From: JALZKA01 sp963721645 | GTDB lineage: Bacteria; Actinomycetota; Thermoleophilia; Solirubrobacterales; 70-9 | DNA: 64,000 nt | Reading direction: 5' to 3' | Assembly: GCA_963721645.1 (NCBI GenBank) | Contig: CAVRJK010000002.1 | Location: 1,674,001-1,738,000 of the forward strand | Shown here: positions 1-9,400 of the stretch, one piece after another | Layout: each line of letters starts with the position of its first letter | Position numbering within the stretch: position 1 is the first letter of the stretch | Made by a program: the position numbers and the translations under genes | Notes under the pieces: generated by a model | The model's input: only the letters and a program-made list of their open reading frames with translations | Databases searched by the model: none | What the model was told of the DNA's origin: nothing

Positions 1-510
1 CTTGCGTTCATCCTGCTCCCGATCGCGGAACTGTGGCTGATCATCGAGCTCGGCGGTGCCATCGGCGTGATGCCGACCATCGCTCTCTTGATCTTCGACA
101 GCCTCGTGGGCGCCGTCCTCTTACGGTCGCACAGCCGCGCTGCATGGGAACGATTCAACATCGCTCTGGCCGAGGGTCGTATCCCCGCCAGGGAGGTCTT
201 CGACGGGGCGATGATCATCGTCGGTGGCGCCCTCCTCCTCACCCCCGGTTTCATCACCGACTTCTTCGGACTCGCCCTGTTGATCCCGCCTACCCGCGCC
301 CTCGTCCGCGCATTTCTCACGCGCGTCGTCGGGCGTCGTGGGGCAGTCGCCTTCCGAGTCGCGGAGTTCGGCTACGCCCGGCGGCCCGGCGGCAAGCCGG
401 GCGCACCGGGACGGGAACGGGGTTACGACTACGAGGGCTCTGCCAGCGAAGTGACGGACCCCTCTGGCGAGCTCACGACCGGTGACCCGCGAGGTGACGA
501 GGGTGCCTGA
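1..510 (+). CDS. fxsA: FxsA family membrane protein (5' end outside window)
   Basis: The reading frame is open from base 1, so the start lies upstream of the window. The visible part has the FxsA pattern: a hydrophobic hairpin with an ELWL motif, a glycine-rich turn, then a second pair of hydrophobic segments with a TPGFITD motif, and a basic tail. FxsA is a small inner-membrane protein named for suppressing F-exclusion of phage T7 in E. coli; its cellular role is otherwise poorly known. It leads a four-gene set with overlapping ends (fxsA, 482-1006, HAD hydrolase, small protein). The C-terminal 45 residues are polar and glycine-rich, as is common in actinobacterial members. Confidence 0.85.
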   Translation, partial: LAFILLPIAELWLIIELGGAIGVMPTIALLIFDSLVGAVLLRSHSRAAWERFNIALAEGRIPAREVFDGAMIIVGGALLLTPGFITDFFGLALLIPPTRALVRAFLTRVVGRRGAVAFRVAEFGYARRPGGKPGAPGRERGYDYEGSASEVTDPSGELTTGDPRGDEGA

Positions 511-1006
511 CCAGGCGGTCTTCGAGCTGGCGCCGGGCATTCGCATCGCCTGGGACGACCTCGACGCGGTCCGCCGTGAGCTTGGCGCCGACGAGCCGGG
601 GACGCAGTGGCGCATCGAAGGCGAACTCGACGCGGGCCACAGCGCACTTCGTGTCCTGACCGCCGCGACAACAAAGGGGGCGCTCCTTCTGCTTGCGGGC
701 GCGCGGCCCGCAGAGTCCGAGGGCCACGACGGCGAGAATCCCCAAGCCGTGGTGATCTCCCGGTCGGGCGACGTACGGATGATCGAGGAGGCTCTCGTCT
801 CTACTCAGTACACGGCGAGCGGGTCCATCGAGCGGGTGGGCCTCGAGCTCTACGCCGAGGGCGACGACTACCCGCTCCGCGGCGCGGGCGACGCGACCCG
901 GACGTCGGCGACCGACGAGGGTTCCCTGCGCCGCGAGCAGGCGTGGCTGAACTTCAGGCTCGACGGCGATCCTGGGATTGCGATTCTGGATCTGGTGTAC
1001 GCCTGA
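482..1006 (+). CDS. Hypothetical protein, 174 aa
   Basis: I do not recognise a family. The protein is soluble-looking and acidic, with no signal peptide or membrane segment, and alternating hydrophobic stretches that suggest a beta-rich fold. GTG codons at 482, 494 and 503 are all possible starts; all overlap the end of fxsA. Its stop overlaps the ATG of the HAD gene (TGATG at 1004-1008), so translation is probably coupled. Codon use and composition match the neighbours, and the tight packing argues that it is a real gene rather than a shadow. Confidence 0.7.
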   Translation: MTREVTRVPDQAVFELAPGIRIAWDDLDAVRRELGADEPGTQWRIEGELDAGHSALRVLTAATTKGALLLLAGARPAESEGHDGENPQAVVISRSGDVRMIEEALVSTQYTASGSIERVGLELYAEGDDYPLRGAGDATRTSATDEGSLRREQAWLNFRLDGDPGIAILDLVYA

Positions 1007-1674
1007 TGGCGATCCGTTGCGTCATCTGCGACTTTGGAGGCGTCCTCACCTCCCCCCTCGTCGGCTCGTTCATGGCCTTTCAAGACCAGACGGGCATACC
1101 TACCGAGGCGCTGGGGACGGCGATGGGCCGGATCTACGAACGCGACGGAGCCCATCCCCTCTATGAGCTCGAGAAGGGACACATCACCGAGCACGAGTTC
1201 CTCCAGGGGCTGCGCGTGGAGCTGGCGGTAGAGCTCGGCCACGAGCCCGAACTCCACGACTTCAAGGAGATCTACTTCCGGGCGCTCAACCCGAACGACG
1301 CCATGATCGACGAGATGCGAGCCGCGCGCGAGGCCGGGTTTCGCATGGCGATGCTGACCAACAACGTGCGTGAATGGGAGCCTCTCTGGCGCTCGATGCT
1401 GCCGGTCGACGAGATCTTCGAGCTGGTCGTGGACTCTGCCTTCGTGGGCATGAGAAAGCCCGAGCCCGAGATCTATCACCTCACCCTGAAGCGCATCCGC
1501 GAACACGACCCCGCCGAGCTGGGCGACCTCGAGTTCTCGGAGTGCCTCTTCATCGACGACTTCGAGGTCAACTGCGCTGCGGCGGCGGAGCTGGGGATAA
1601 ACGCGGTCCGCTTTGTCTCGAACGAGCAGGCGCTGGGCGAGATCCGCTCGGCGCTGGGAACGACCTCACCGTGA
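1006..1674 (+). CDS. HAD-superfamily hydrolase (subfamily IA-like phosphatase)
   Basis: The 222-residue protein has the four HAD motifs in order: nucleophile Asp9 in CDFGGV, a Thr motif in MLTNN, a Lys motif in MRKPEP, and an acidic motif IV in FIDDFE. The second Asp of motif I is replaced by Gly (D-F-G), as in YihX-type sugar-phosphate phosphatases, so it is probably an active small-molecule phosphatase; the substrate cannot be read. The frame stays open upstream to 607, but the ATG at 1006 overlaps the preceding stop and starts right before motif I, so I take it as the start. Its stop overlaps the next gene (GTGA at 1671-1674). Confidence 0.88.
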   Translation: MAIRCVICDFGGVLTSPLVGSFMAFQDQTGIPTEALGTAMGRIYERDGAHPLYELEKGHITEHEFLQGLRVELAVELGHEPELHDFKEIYFRALNPNDAMIDEMRAAREAGFRMAMLTNNVREWEPLWRSMLPVDEIFELVVDSAFVGMRKPEPEIYHLTLKRIREHDPAELGDLEFSECLFIDDFEVNCAAAAELGINAVRFVSNEQALGEIRSALGTTSP

Positions 1675-1901
1675 CGCGCGAGGAGGCCGAGGCCGTCTGC
1701 GCCCAGAACGCGGCCGAGCATCCCGACCGCAAGGTGGCCCAGTGGCGAGCCCAGGAAGGCCCGGACGGCGAGTGGACCGTGGTGCGGATCGGCTTGCCTC
1801 CCAACCCTGACACCACGACCGAGGTTCGCGCGGACGAGCGCCCACCGACGCCGCCCGACCCGCGCCCGGACGTGCCGCCCAACGTCGGCCCCTTCGTCTA
1901 G
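1671..1901 (+). CDS. Small hypothetical protein, 76 aa
   Basis: This starts at GTG 1671, overlapping the HAD stop by four bases. The first half reads as a compact domain that may form a helix plus strands and contains WRAQEGPDGEWTVVRIGLP; the second half is a proline-rich disordered tail. I do not recognise a family. The translational coupling and shared strand support it as the last gene of the fxsA operon. A strong hairpin begins at once after its stop and may terminate the transcript. Confidence 0.6.
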   Translation: MTREEAEAVCAQNAAEHPDRKVAQWRAQEGPDGEWTVVRIGLPPNPDTTTEVRADERPPTPPDPRPDVPPNVGPFV

Positions 1902-1941
1902 GTGGGGTCAGGCACCTTTCATGAGAGGTGCCTGACCCCAC
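1902..1941. terminator. 16-bp perfect inverted repeat between convergent genes
   Basis: Arms 1902-1917 and 1926-1941 are exact reverse complements, with an 8-base loop. The hairpin lies between the stop of 1671-1901 (+) and the stop of the DUF3105 gene (-), so it could end transcription from both sides. The arm (GGGGTCAGGCACC type) resembles but is not identical to the other palindromic repeat of this window, so it may be a REP-like mobile repeat used as a terminator. No U-tract follows. Confidence 0.6.
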
Positions 1942-2704
1942 TTAGAGTTCGAGTGGGATCGGCTCCGGGCCGTCGCCGGTGCGGCCGCGGAACTCGTCCC
2001 GGAAGGCCTGGACTGCGGCGAGCGTCGCATCGCCCTCGTAGGAGTCGCAGCCCAGGAGGTTGGTCCACCCCGTCACGGCGACCTCGTATGGCATGTCGGG
2101 GTTGGGAAAGAAGATGACTCCGGCCGGGTCGGCGTCGAAGACGCCCTTGAGCGCGAGCTGATCCTCCTCCGGGAGGTCGGGCGAGTACTGGATGGCGACC
2201 CGCTGGTGCTCGAGCGAATGGACCACGCGCCCCACGGGCGGGTACTCGCCGTACGCGCCGTCTGCCAGAGCGCCGGAAAGTGTCTCGTTGGAGTTCCCGT
2301 AGTGGTCGCCGGAGGTCGGGGGGTTCGTCTCGTACTCCACGTCTGGAACGTCCTCGTCATCAAGATGGGTATTGCCCTCATCGGGCAGCCCGACCCTCAG
2401 GTCACAGCCCGCAGCCTCGGCGGCTGCTTCGAGATCTGACTCCGACGGCTCGGGGGGTGCCGTCCCCTCGCGGTCGTCGAACTCGATGCCATCCGGGACA
2501 ACGCCCAGCTGAGGCTGGATGTGCGCGTTCACCGGGAAACCGTTCTCATCGACCTCGGGGGTACCGGAGCCCGTCGTCGTCGAAGTCGTCGAGTCGGCTC
2601 GTCGTGGGCTCCGGGTCATCCCCGCCGCAGCCGGCAAGGGCGACCGCGCCGAGGATCGCCACCGCGCAGGCGAGCGTGCGAAAGCTGTCCAAAACCCTGC
2701 TCAC
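1942..2704 (-). pseudogene. DUF3105 lipoprotein gene split by an apparent frameshift
   Basis: The long frame (1942-2637, TTG start) encodes a DUF3105 domain, recognisable by PPTSGDHY and HSLEHQRVAIQY, but begins without an export signal. In the neighbouring frame just upstream, GTG 2704 opens a clean lipoprotein signal peptide (LGAVALAGC lipobox followed by GGDDPEPTTS), which runs out of frame about 30 codons later at the repetitive GAC/ACG stretch around 2560-2595. The two pieces join naturally if one base is lost or gained in that stretch, giving a Thr/Ser-rich linker. It is therefore either a recent pseudogene or a base-call error. The function of DUF3105 proteins is not established; they are usually exported in actinobacteria. 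Confidence 0.72.
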
Positions 2705-2739
2705 GCCGCGAAAGTTAGCCCGAGGAGATAAACGCAGGC

Positions 2740-3195
2740 TCAGTTGTCGGAGCCGGCGCGATCCCAGACGTAGAGCTCAACCGCCTCGAGGGCGAGCTCC
2801 ATGAGGCGCGGACCCGACAACCAGTCGAGCACCGTATCGAGCGCGCGCTCCTCGGTGACGCCGCGATCGACGGCTTCCTCGCCGCGGAATCCCGCAGCAA
2901 GCTTCAGCGCCTCACGCCGGTGCTCGCCGAGGCCAGAGAAGGAGCGCATCAGGAAGTCACGATTGGGAAGCGGGTGGCCGATCTCCATCGAGGCATGCCA
3001 CGCAGCGAGCATGGAGATGTCGTGGTCGTCCAGCTCGGAGATCGCCCGTGCGTAATGGGATTCGAGCTCGTCCTCGGGGATCTCATCGACCCACGCCCGC
3101 ACCGCCTCACCCAGAAGCTGGCGGCGTGCCTCACGCCCGACCGAGTCGGCGATGGCCCGGATTGCGTCGGCTGGATCGATGAAGCAGAGTGACAT
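2740..3195 (-). CDS. Hypothetical protein, 151 aa
   Basis: The ATG at 3195 opens a mostly helical, acidic cytoplasmic protein with no transmembrane segment. I do not recognise a family. The C-terminal third (LDWLSGPRLMELALEAVELY) looks like an amphipathic helical pair. It lies 35 bp upstream of the DUF3105 gene on the same strand, so the two may form an operon, and it is divergent from the AddB-like gene across a 230-bp spacer. Confidence 0.65.
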   Translation of the reverse strand: MSLCFIDPADAIRAIADSVGREARRQLLGEAVRAWVDEIPEDELESHYARAISELDDHDISMLAAWHASMEIGHPLPNRDFLMRSFSGLGEHRREALKLAAGFRGEEAVDRGVTEERALDTVLDWLSGPRLMELALEAVELYVWDRAGSDN

Positions 3196-3259
3196 TGGAC
3201 CTCGTGGAGGGGGTTGGCGCGACTGGCAACAAGCTACGGGCGCCTGCGGACGACATCAC

Positions 3260-3309
3260 GGCACCCGGAAAGACGGTGTTTCCGGCTTCAAAAAGCCAAC
3301 CCGGGCGCC
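3260..3309 (+). other. Clustered hairpins in the 3196-3425 divergent spacer
   Basis: The 230-bp spacer between the divergent genes holds two back-to-back hairpins (3267-3283, arms GGAAA/TTTCC; 3284-3297, arms GGCTT/AAGCC with a CAAA loop). They are enclosed by a possible 7-bp outer stem (3260-3266 with 3303-3309, one A-C mismatch). Together they would form a small three-way junction. Neither tRNA nor a riboswitch class I know fits. In such GC-rich DNA this may be chance. Just before the AddB-like ATG is GAGGTGAGAAG, a plausible ribosome-binding site. Confidence 0.3.
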
Positions 3310-3425
3310 AAACCCTCCAGCGTTCACCGTCGCGACGTGCGGTTTGAGCGTCCGCCGCGAAGCACGTCAGGTGATGCCGCTTGCGGCCGACCTAGGATCG
3401 AAGAGGTGCGAGGTGAGAAGCAGAC

Positions 3426-6400
3426 ATGCCGCTGAAGCTGATCGTCGGGCCGCCCAACTCCGGGCGCTCGGGCGAAGTGCTGCGCTCTATGGGCTCGTGC
3501 CTGGCGGACGAGCCCCTCCTGATCGTTCCCACTCGCGACGACATCGCACGGTTCGAGCTTGATCTCTGCGCGTCCGGCTTGCCGGCAATCGGCGCGACCA
3601 TCAGGACGTTCGGCGCTGTCTTCTCCGACATTGCCACCGCCACCGCGATCTCGTCGCCGCCCCGACTCTCACCTCCACAGAGACTCGCGCTCGTCCGGGC
3701 AGCGATCAGCGCCGCGAACCTGGGTGTCCTGCGCCGCTCCTCGACCTCGCCGGGCTTCGCGCCCGCCGTGGACAGCCTGATCGCCGAACTCCAGGCGGCG
3801 CTGGTCGCCCCGGCCGACCTTCGCGCCGCGGCCGAGGCCGCGGGCGACGCCGACCTCGAGCTCGAGATCGCTGCGCTTTACGAGTCATACGAGGCCCTTC
3901 GCGACGGCGCCGGCATGGCCGACGCGGGCTCGGTGGCAAGCGCAGCGACGCGCGCGCTTCGAGAAGAGCCCGCCGCCTGGGGCAAGCGACCGGTGTTCGT
4001 ATACGGGTTCGACGACCTGACGGAAGCGCAGCTCCAGCTCGTCCTTGCGCTCGCGGAGCAGACGGACCTGACCCTGGCCGTGAACTACGCCGACCGCGAG
4101 GCGCTGGTCGCTCGCGCCGGGCTCCTCGGGCGGCTTCGCGAAGAAGGTGCGGTCGAGGGCGATCACCTCGAACTTCAGCGCGATTACACAACCTCGGCGA
4201 CTCTCGCCCACCTGTCGGAGTCTCTCTTCGAGGTGTCCCCGCCAAGCGTCCATCCAGACGGAGGGCTGAAGCTGATCGAGGCCGGCGGCGAGCGTGGCGA
4301 GGCCGAAGCGGTCGGCATCGAGATCGCCCGCCTGATCGCCGCGGGGACAGATCCGGGCGAGATCGTCGTCGTCCTGCGCAATCCGTCGGCAGACGGGCCC
4401 CTCTTCTCAACTGTGTTTCGCGGACTCGGCATTCCGGTCACGCTCGAAGCGCAGCTCCCCCTCGACAGCACAGCGGTCGGCCGTTCACTCCTTGCCCTCT
4501 GCCGCGGCGCCGGTGATGACGGAACCCCCTCAGACGTGCTCGCCCACCTGCGCGCCGATACCGCGTCGCCGCCCGCCAAGGCGGACTGGGCCGAGCGCGC
4601 CGTGGCTCGCGGAGACGCGGAGAGCGTGGCTGACCTCGAGGAGCGCTGGGCGGACGCGATGCCTCCACACCTCGTACGGGTCCGGGAGGCCACAGGCGAT
4701 GCCGATCGGGTCCGAGCGGTCGCCGGCGCTGCGCGGCGCATCGCGGAGGCCGTCCACCGCGAGGCCGCGCCGCTCGCCGGAGAGCGCTCGGACGGTGTGC
4801 CGCTCGATGCGCTCGAGCTCCGCGCCGCGGTCGCGGCGGCAGAGCTACTCGAAGAGCTCGCCGCGGTTGCTTCGCTCCCCGGCTGCGATGCGCCGACGCT
4901 TGCCGATGCGGCCGAGGCGATCGAGTCCGCGGGAGTCCGTTCATGGCTCGGCTCGGCCGAAGGCCGGGTGCGCATCCTCAGCCCCTACCGAGCCCGTGCG
5001 GCCCGCTGCCGTCATCTCTTCCTCTGCGCGATGCAGGAGGGAGTCTTCCCCGGACGCGGCACCCTCGATCCGCTGCTGGGAGAGGAGAGCCGAAAGCGGC
5101 TCGGCATCTCCGCCCTTCGCCGCCGCGAGCAGGGCCAGGAAGAGCGCTACCTCTTCCATGTCTGCATTTCGAGACCCACCGAGACGCTCACGCTCAGCTG
5201 GCGCTCATGCGACGACGAGGGGTATCCGGGCGCCCGCTCGCCCTTCATCGACGAGGTTGTCGATCTGCTGGGAGCGGACGCAGACGCCGTCGAGAGCGAG
5301 ATCACCTCGAAGCGCGGCCTCATTCGCGCCGTACCGCTTCCCTCGGAGGCGACCAACCCCCGCACGCTCGCCCGCGCGCTGACCGCGACCGCGGGCCGAA
5401 GCGTCGAGGCCCAGCGGGCCCTCCTCGACGGAGCCGGACTCGACCTGGCCGTTACAGGCGACTCGCTGGCGATCACCGCCGCATCGAACGATCCGGCCTG
5501 GAAGCCGGGCCCCTTGGAGCATCCCGACGTTCTTGGTGCAATCGCGGCACGCGAATCACTCAGCGCAAGGTCGCTCGAAGGCTGGATCGACTGTTCGTAT
5601 CGGTGGTTCGTCTCCCACGAGCTCAAGCCGCAGCGCCTCGAGCCCCTAGCCGACCCCCTGTGGCTCGGAAGCATCGTCCACGACTGCCTCCACGATCTTT
5701 ATGCCGAACCCCCGGGGGACGATTCGATCCCACGCCCCGGCGACCTGGATCGATGGATCTCGCGCTTCAACGAGATCCTCGACAGCTCGCTCGGCGAGGC
5801 CGACTCCGGCTACAAGGGCGCGGAGCGCCGCCTCAGCATCGCCAGGACGCGCATTCAGGTCGAGAAGTATCTGGCGGAGGAGGCCGATCGGAAGACGGAA
5901 CTGCGTCCCAGGCCCGATCTCCTGGAGCGAAGCTTCGGCTTCCCCGACAAAGAAGGCGATCCCGGCGCGCTCGACCTGGGCGAGTTCACGCTCCGCGGCG
6001 CCATCGACCGGATCGACGTGGCACCGGACGGCAGGCGTGCGGTCGTACGCGACTACAAGACCTCGAAGAAGGTCCCCGGACGCTCGAAGATCGAGAAGGA
6101 GCGAAAGCTCCAGCTGCCGCTCTACATGCTTGTCGCTCGCGACCTCCTGGGGCTCGACCCGATCGCCGGGCTATACCACCCGCTCGCGGCGTACGGCGAC
6201 CGCCGCGGGCGCGGCATCGCCCTCATGGACGAGGTGAAGGAGGGCGTCCTGGCGGATGAGGACCTTGTGGCGACCCGCAAGAACGACGACGGAGTGGACG
6301 GCGAGACCTTCGAGGAGGCGATCGAGCGGGCCCGAGCGGACGCGATCGAGTACGGCGCAAAGATGCGGACGGGGCTGGTCGCGCGCAACCCCCTCGAGAA

Positions 6401-6494
6401 CAAGTGCCCGACGTGGTGCGAGTATCAGCCCATCTGCCGCCGCGAGCGGGCACTCGGACTCGAAGAAGAGACTCAGGGGAGTGACGACTCGTGA
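3426..6494 (+). CDS. AddB-like PD-(D/E)XK nuclease subunit of a DNA end-resection complex
   Basis: The 1022-residue protein starts with a nucleotide-binding-like loop (VGPPNSGRS, residues 7-15) in which the Walker lysine is Arg14. A UvrD-like inactive helicase body follows, then a C-terminal RecB-type nuclease with VVRDYKTSK (Asp876, Lys878). Cys723 together with Cys994, Cys998 and Cys1004 forms the AddB-type arrangement for a 4Fe-4S cluster that pins the nuclease domain. The partner in the complex is the helicase gene that overlaps its stop (GTGA at 6491-6494). By analogy with AddAB/AdnAB, the pair would process double-strand breaks for RecA loading. The motor here is probably not a working ATPase because of the K-to-R change. 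Confidence 0.85.
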   Translation: MPLKLIVGPPNSGRSGEVLRSMGSCLADEPLLIVPTRDDIARFELDLCASGLPAIGATIRTFGAVFSDIATATAISSPPRLSPPQRLALVRAAISAANLGVLRRSSTSPGFAPAVDSLIAELQAALVAPADLRAAAEAAGDADLELEIAALYESYEALRDGAGMADAGSVASAATRALREEPAAWGKRPVFVYGFDDLTEAQLQLVLALAEQTDLTLAVNYADREALVARAGLLGRLREEGAVEGDHLELQRDYTTSATLAHLSESLFEVSPPSVHPDGGLKLIEAGGERGEAEAVGIEIARLIAAGTDPGEIVVVLRNPSADGPLFSTVFRGLGIPVTLEAQLPLDSTAVGRSLLALCRGAGDDGTPSDVLAHLRADTASPPAKADWAERAVARGDAESVADLEERWADAMPPHLVRVREATGDADRVRAVAGAARRIAEAVHREAAPLAGERSDGVPLDALELRAAVAAAELLEELAAVASLPGCDAPTLADAAEAIESAGVRSWLGSAEGRVRILSPYRARAARCRHLFLCAMQEGVFPGRGTLDPLLGEESRKRLGISALRRREQGQEERYLFHVCISRPTETLTLSWRSCDDEGYPGARSPFIDEVVDLLGADADAVESEITSKRGLIRAVPLPSEATNPRTLARALTATAGRSVEAQRALLDGAGLDLAVTGDSLAITAASNDPAWKPGPLEHPDVLGAIAARESLSARSLEGWIDCSYRWFVSHELKPQRLEPLADPLWLGSIVHDCLHDLYAEPPGDDSIPRPGDLDRWISRFNEILDSSLGEADSGYKGAERRLSIARTRIQVEKYLAEEADRKTELRPRPDLLERSFGFPDKEGDPGALDLGEFTLRGAIDRIDVAPDGRRAVVRDYKTSKKVPGRSKIEKERKLQLPLYMLVARDLLGLDPIAGLYHPLAAYGDRRGRGIALMDEVKEGVLADEDLVATRKNDDGVDGETFEEAIERARADAIEYGAKMRTGLVARNPLENKCPTWCEYQPICRRERALGLEEETQGSDDS

Positions 6495-9400
6495 GCGACA
6501 CGGGGCAATCAGACGACCTGCGCGTGGATCCTCCTACCGCCGAACAGGCTGCGGCCATCGACGCCCGCGAGCGTGACGTCTTTTGCGAGGCAGGTGCCGG
6601 AACGGGCAAAACGCGGGTTCTGGTCGGCCGCTATTGCGATGCGCTGACGGGAGGCGAGGCGGAGATCGACGAGATCCTCGCCTTCACGTTTACTGAGCGT
6701 GCCGCCTCCGAGCTGCGCCAGCGGATCCGCCGCGAGCTCATGCGGCGCTCACGCGTGGCGAAGGCCGAGGGCGACGAGGTCCGTGCGACCGAGCTCCGGC
6801 GGCGAGCGCGCGAAACCGAACGGGCGTGGGTCACCACCATCCACGGGTTCTGTCGACGGCTTCTGGGCGCTCACCCCGTCGCCGCCGGCCTGGACCCTCA
6901 GTTCCGCGTCCTCGATGCAGCCGAGTCCGGCCGGCTCCGCGAGCAAGCTGCGCGCGAGGCGATACAGACGCTGGTCACAAGCGGCTCAGAGGACGTGGCC
7001 CGTACTGCCGCGAGCTATCAGGCATGGCGCGTCGCGAAGATCTCGCTGATCGCCCACGAGCGGCTGCGCAACCAGGGGATGACGCATCCACGATTGCCAG
7101 AGGTGAAAGAGCCGACCGATGTCTCGACGCGCAAGGAGAAGGAGAAGCGGGCACTGAGCGCAGGCGAACGTCTGGACGCCGTGCGCGCGCGCGACACGTT
7201 CGACGCTGTCCTCGCCGAACTCGACCGGCGCTACACCGAGCTCAAGGCGGCGCGGTCCGGACTCGACTTCTCAGACCTCGAGCTGCTGGCGGTCGAGGTG
7301 CTCTCGTCCTCAGAGGTCGTCCGGGGGCTGTGGCGCGGCCGCTTTCGCCACGTCATGGTCGACGAGTTTCAGGACACCAACCGCGTCCAGCTCGAGCTCG
7401 TCGAGGCGCTCCGCGGGCCGGAGACCCGTCTCTTCACTGTCGGTGACGAGCACCAGTCGATCTACCGATTCCGAAACGCCGACCTCGAGGTATTCCGGGG
7501 GCGCAAGCGCGAAGCAGCCGCGTCTGAGACGACCGACGTCCTCCCGCTGCGTGGCAACTTCCGCTCGAAAACCCCGATTCTGGACGCCGCGAACACCCTC
7601 GGCGAAGTGCTCCTCGACGACTTCGAGCCGCTCGTTGCCGGCGACCCGCCCGGCCAGATCCTCGACGCGCCCGACGTCGAGCTCTTGCTGACGATGAATG
7701 AGGGCCGAGGCGCGAACCACGTCAAGTGGGCCGACCACGACGACGTCCTCGAGATGCCTCCCTCCGAAGGCATCCATCACACGGTCGCGCAGGCACGCGC
7801 GCTGGCTGAGCGGCTGCGCGAGCTCGTCGAGGCCGAGGAAGTCAAGCCCGGCGAGATCGTCGTGCTGCTGCGCGCCTTCACCCACGTCGACGCCTACGAG
7901 GAGGCGCTTCGGCGCTACGGCCTCGCGCCATACGTGGTGGGCGGGCGCGGATACTGGTCCCAGCAACAGGTCGAGGACCTCCTGAGGCTCCTCGGCTGCG
8001 TTGCGAACCCGCTCGACGACGAGATGCTCCTTGGCGCCCTCTCGTGCCCCGCTGCGGCGGTCTCGCCCGACGCACTCTGGCTCCTGCGCTCGGCAGCGGG
8101 CAGCGGCTCGCACCTATGGCCTGCTGTTGAGTTCGCCTTCGGCGATGGCGACGGCATGGAGCCGAAGGAGCCCCAGTGGCTGGACAAGATCCCGGCGCAA
8201 GACGCCGATCGCCTCCGCACCTTCTACCAGCGGCTCCGCGCCCTCCGCGCCGAGGCACCACTCCTACCGCTGGATGTGCTTGTCGAACGCACCATGAACG
8301 CATTCGCCTACGACATCTCGCTTCTGGGCGGGAGCCAGCCCGTCGGGCGAATGGCCAACGTGCGCAAGCTGATGCGCCTGGCGGCGGAGTTCGAGCAGAA
8401 CGAGGGCCGCGATCTGCGGACCTTCCTCGTCCAGGCTGGTGAGGCGACCAGGCGTGACGAGCGCGAAGGCCTCGCCCCCGTTCAGCCCGAGGACCACGAC
8501 GGCGTGCGGATCATGACCGTCCATGGCGCCAAGGGCCTCGAGTTCCCGGTCGTGGCCGTACCCGAGCTCGACCGTGTCCTGGACATCGCCCACGACTCGT
8601 CCGACATCTGGATCGGCCGTCCGACGGGCGACGGATCGCCGGCGCGGTTTGGCCTTCGCCTCGCGTTCCCGACTTCGAAATCGATCGGGGCGTGGGAGTT
8701 GACCGAGCTCGATTCCGAGGAGAAGGAGGCCGAGGCGGAGGAGTCGTGCCGCCTCGTTTACGTGGCGGTGACGCGCGCGCAGCAGCGGTTGATCCTGTCC
8801 GGCGTCTACAAGCCGGCCCAGCTGGAGGACCCCGGGGAAAAGAAGACGAGGGACACTGCGCTCACCCGCCTCCTCCCCGCCCTGGCGGCGGCCGGGTGGG
8901 ACGGAACCGAGGGCAGGCTGGACGCGCCCGTCCCTATGCGCATCAGGATCTCGAATCCGAGCGAGGCGCGTGCGCGCGAGTTGAGCCCACCTGCGGCGGC
9001 TAGCGCTGCCGCGCAGGTCGAAGCTCTGGTCGGGCCGCCACTCCTCGAGCAGGAGCGCCCGAGCGTGTCGCTCGGGCACCTCTCCTACTCGGCACTCGAC
9101 GCCTATAAGCGGTGCGGGTACCGCTTCTACGTCGAGCGGGTGCTGGGTGTCCGCGCCGGCCTTGTCACCACAACTCCGGGCGAAGGCGAGGCGGTAGACC
9201 CCGATGCCGAGGCGCGGACCTCTGACGAGCTCGGCGACCCCGAGTCAACGCAGGTGGCGACCGGCCCCGCCTCCCCGGCGCTGGCGCTCGGCAACGCCGT
9301 CCACGCCGCACTCGAGTGGAGCGCCCGCTCTGAATGGCGGCTTCCGGAAGAGGATCGGATCCAAGCGCTCCTCGGGCTCGAGGGACTCGGCGAAGACGCC

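Noticed and set aside
3284..3297. T-arm of a tRNA (GGCTTCAAAAAGCC)
   Set aside because: Loop and stem lengths do not fit a T-arm and no acceptor or anticodon arm surrounds it.
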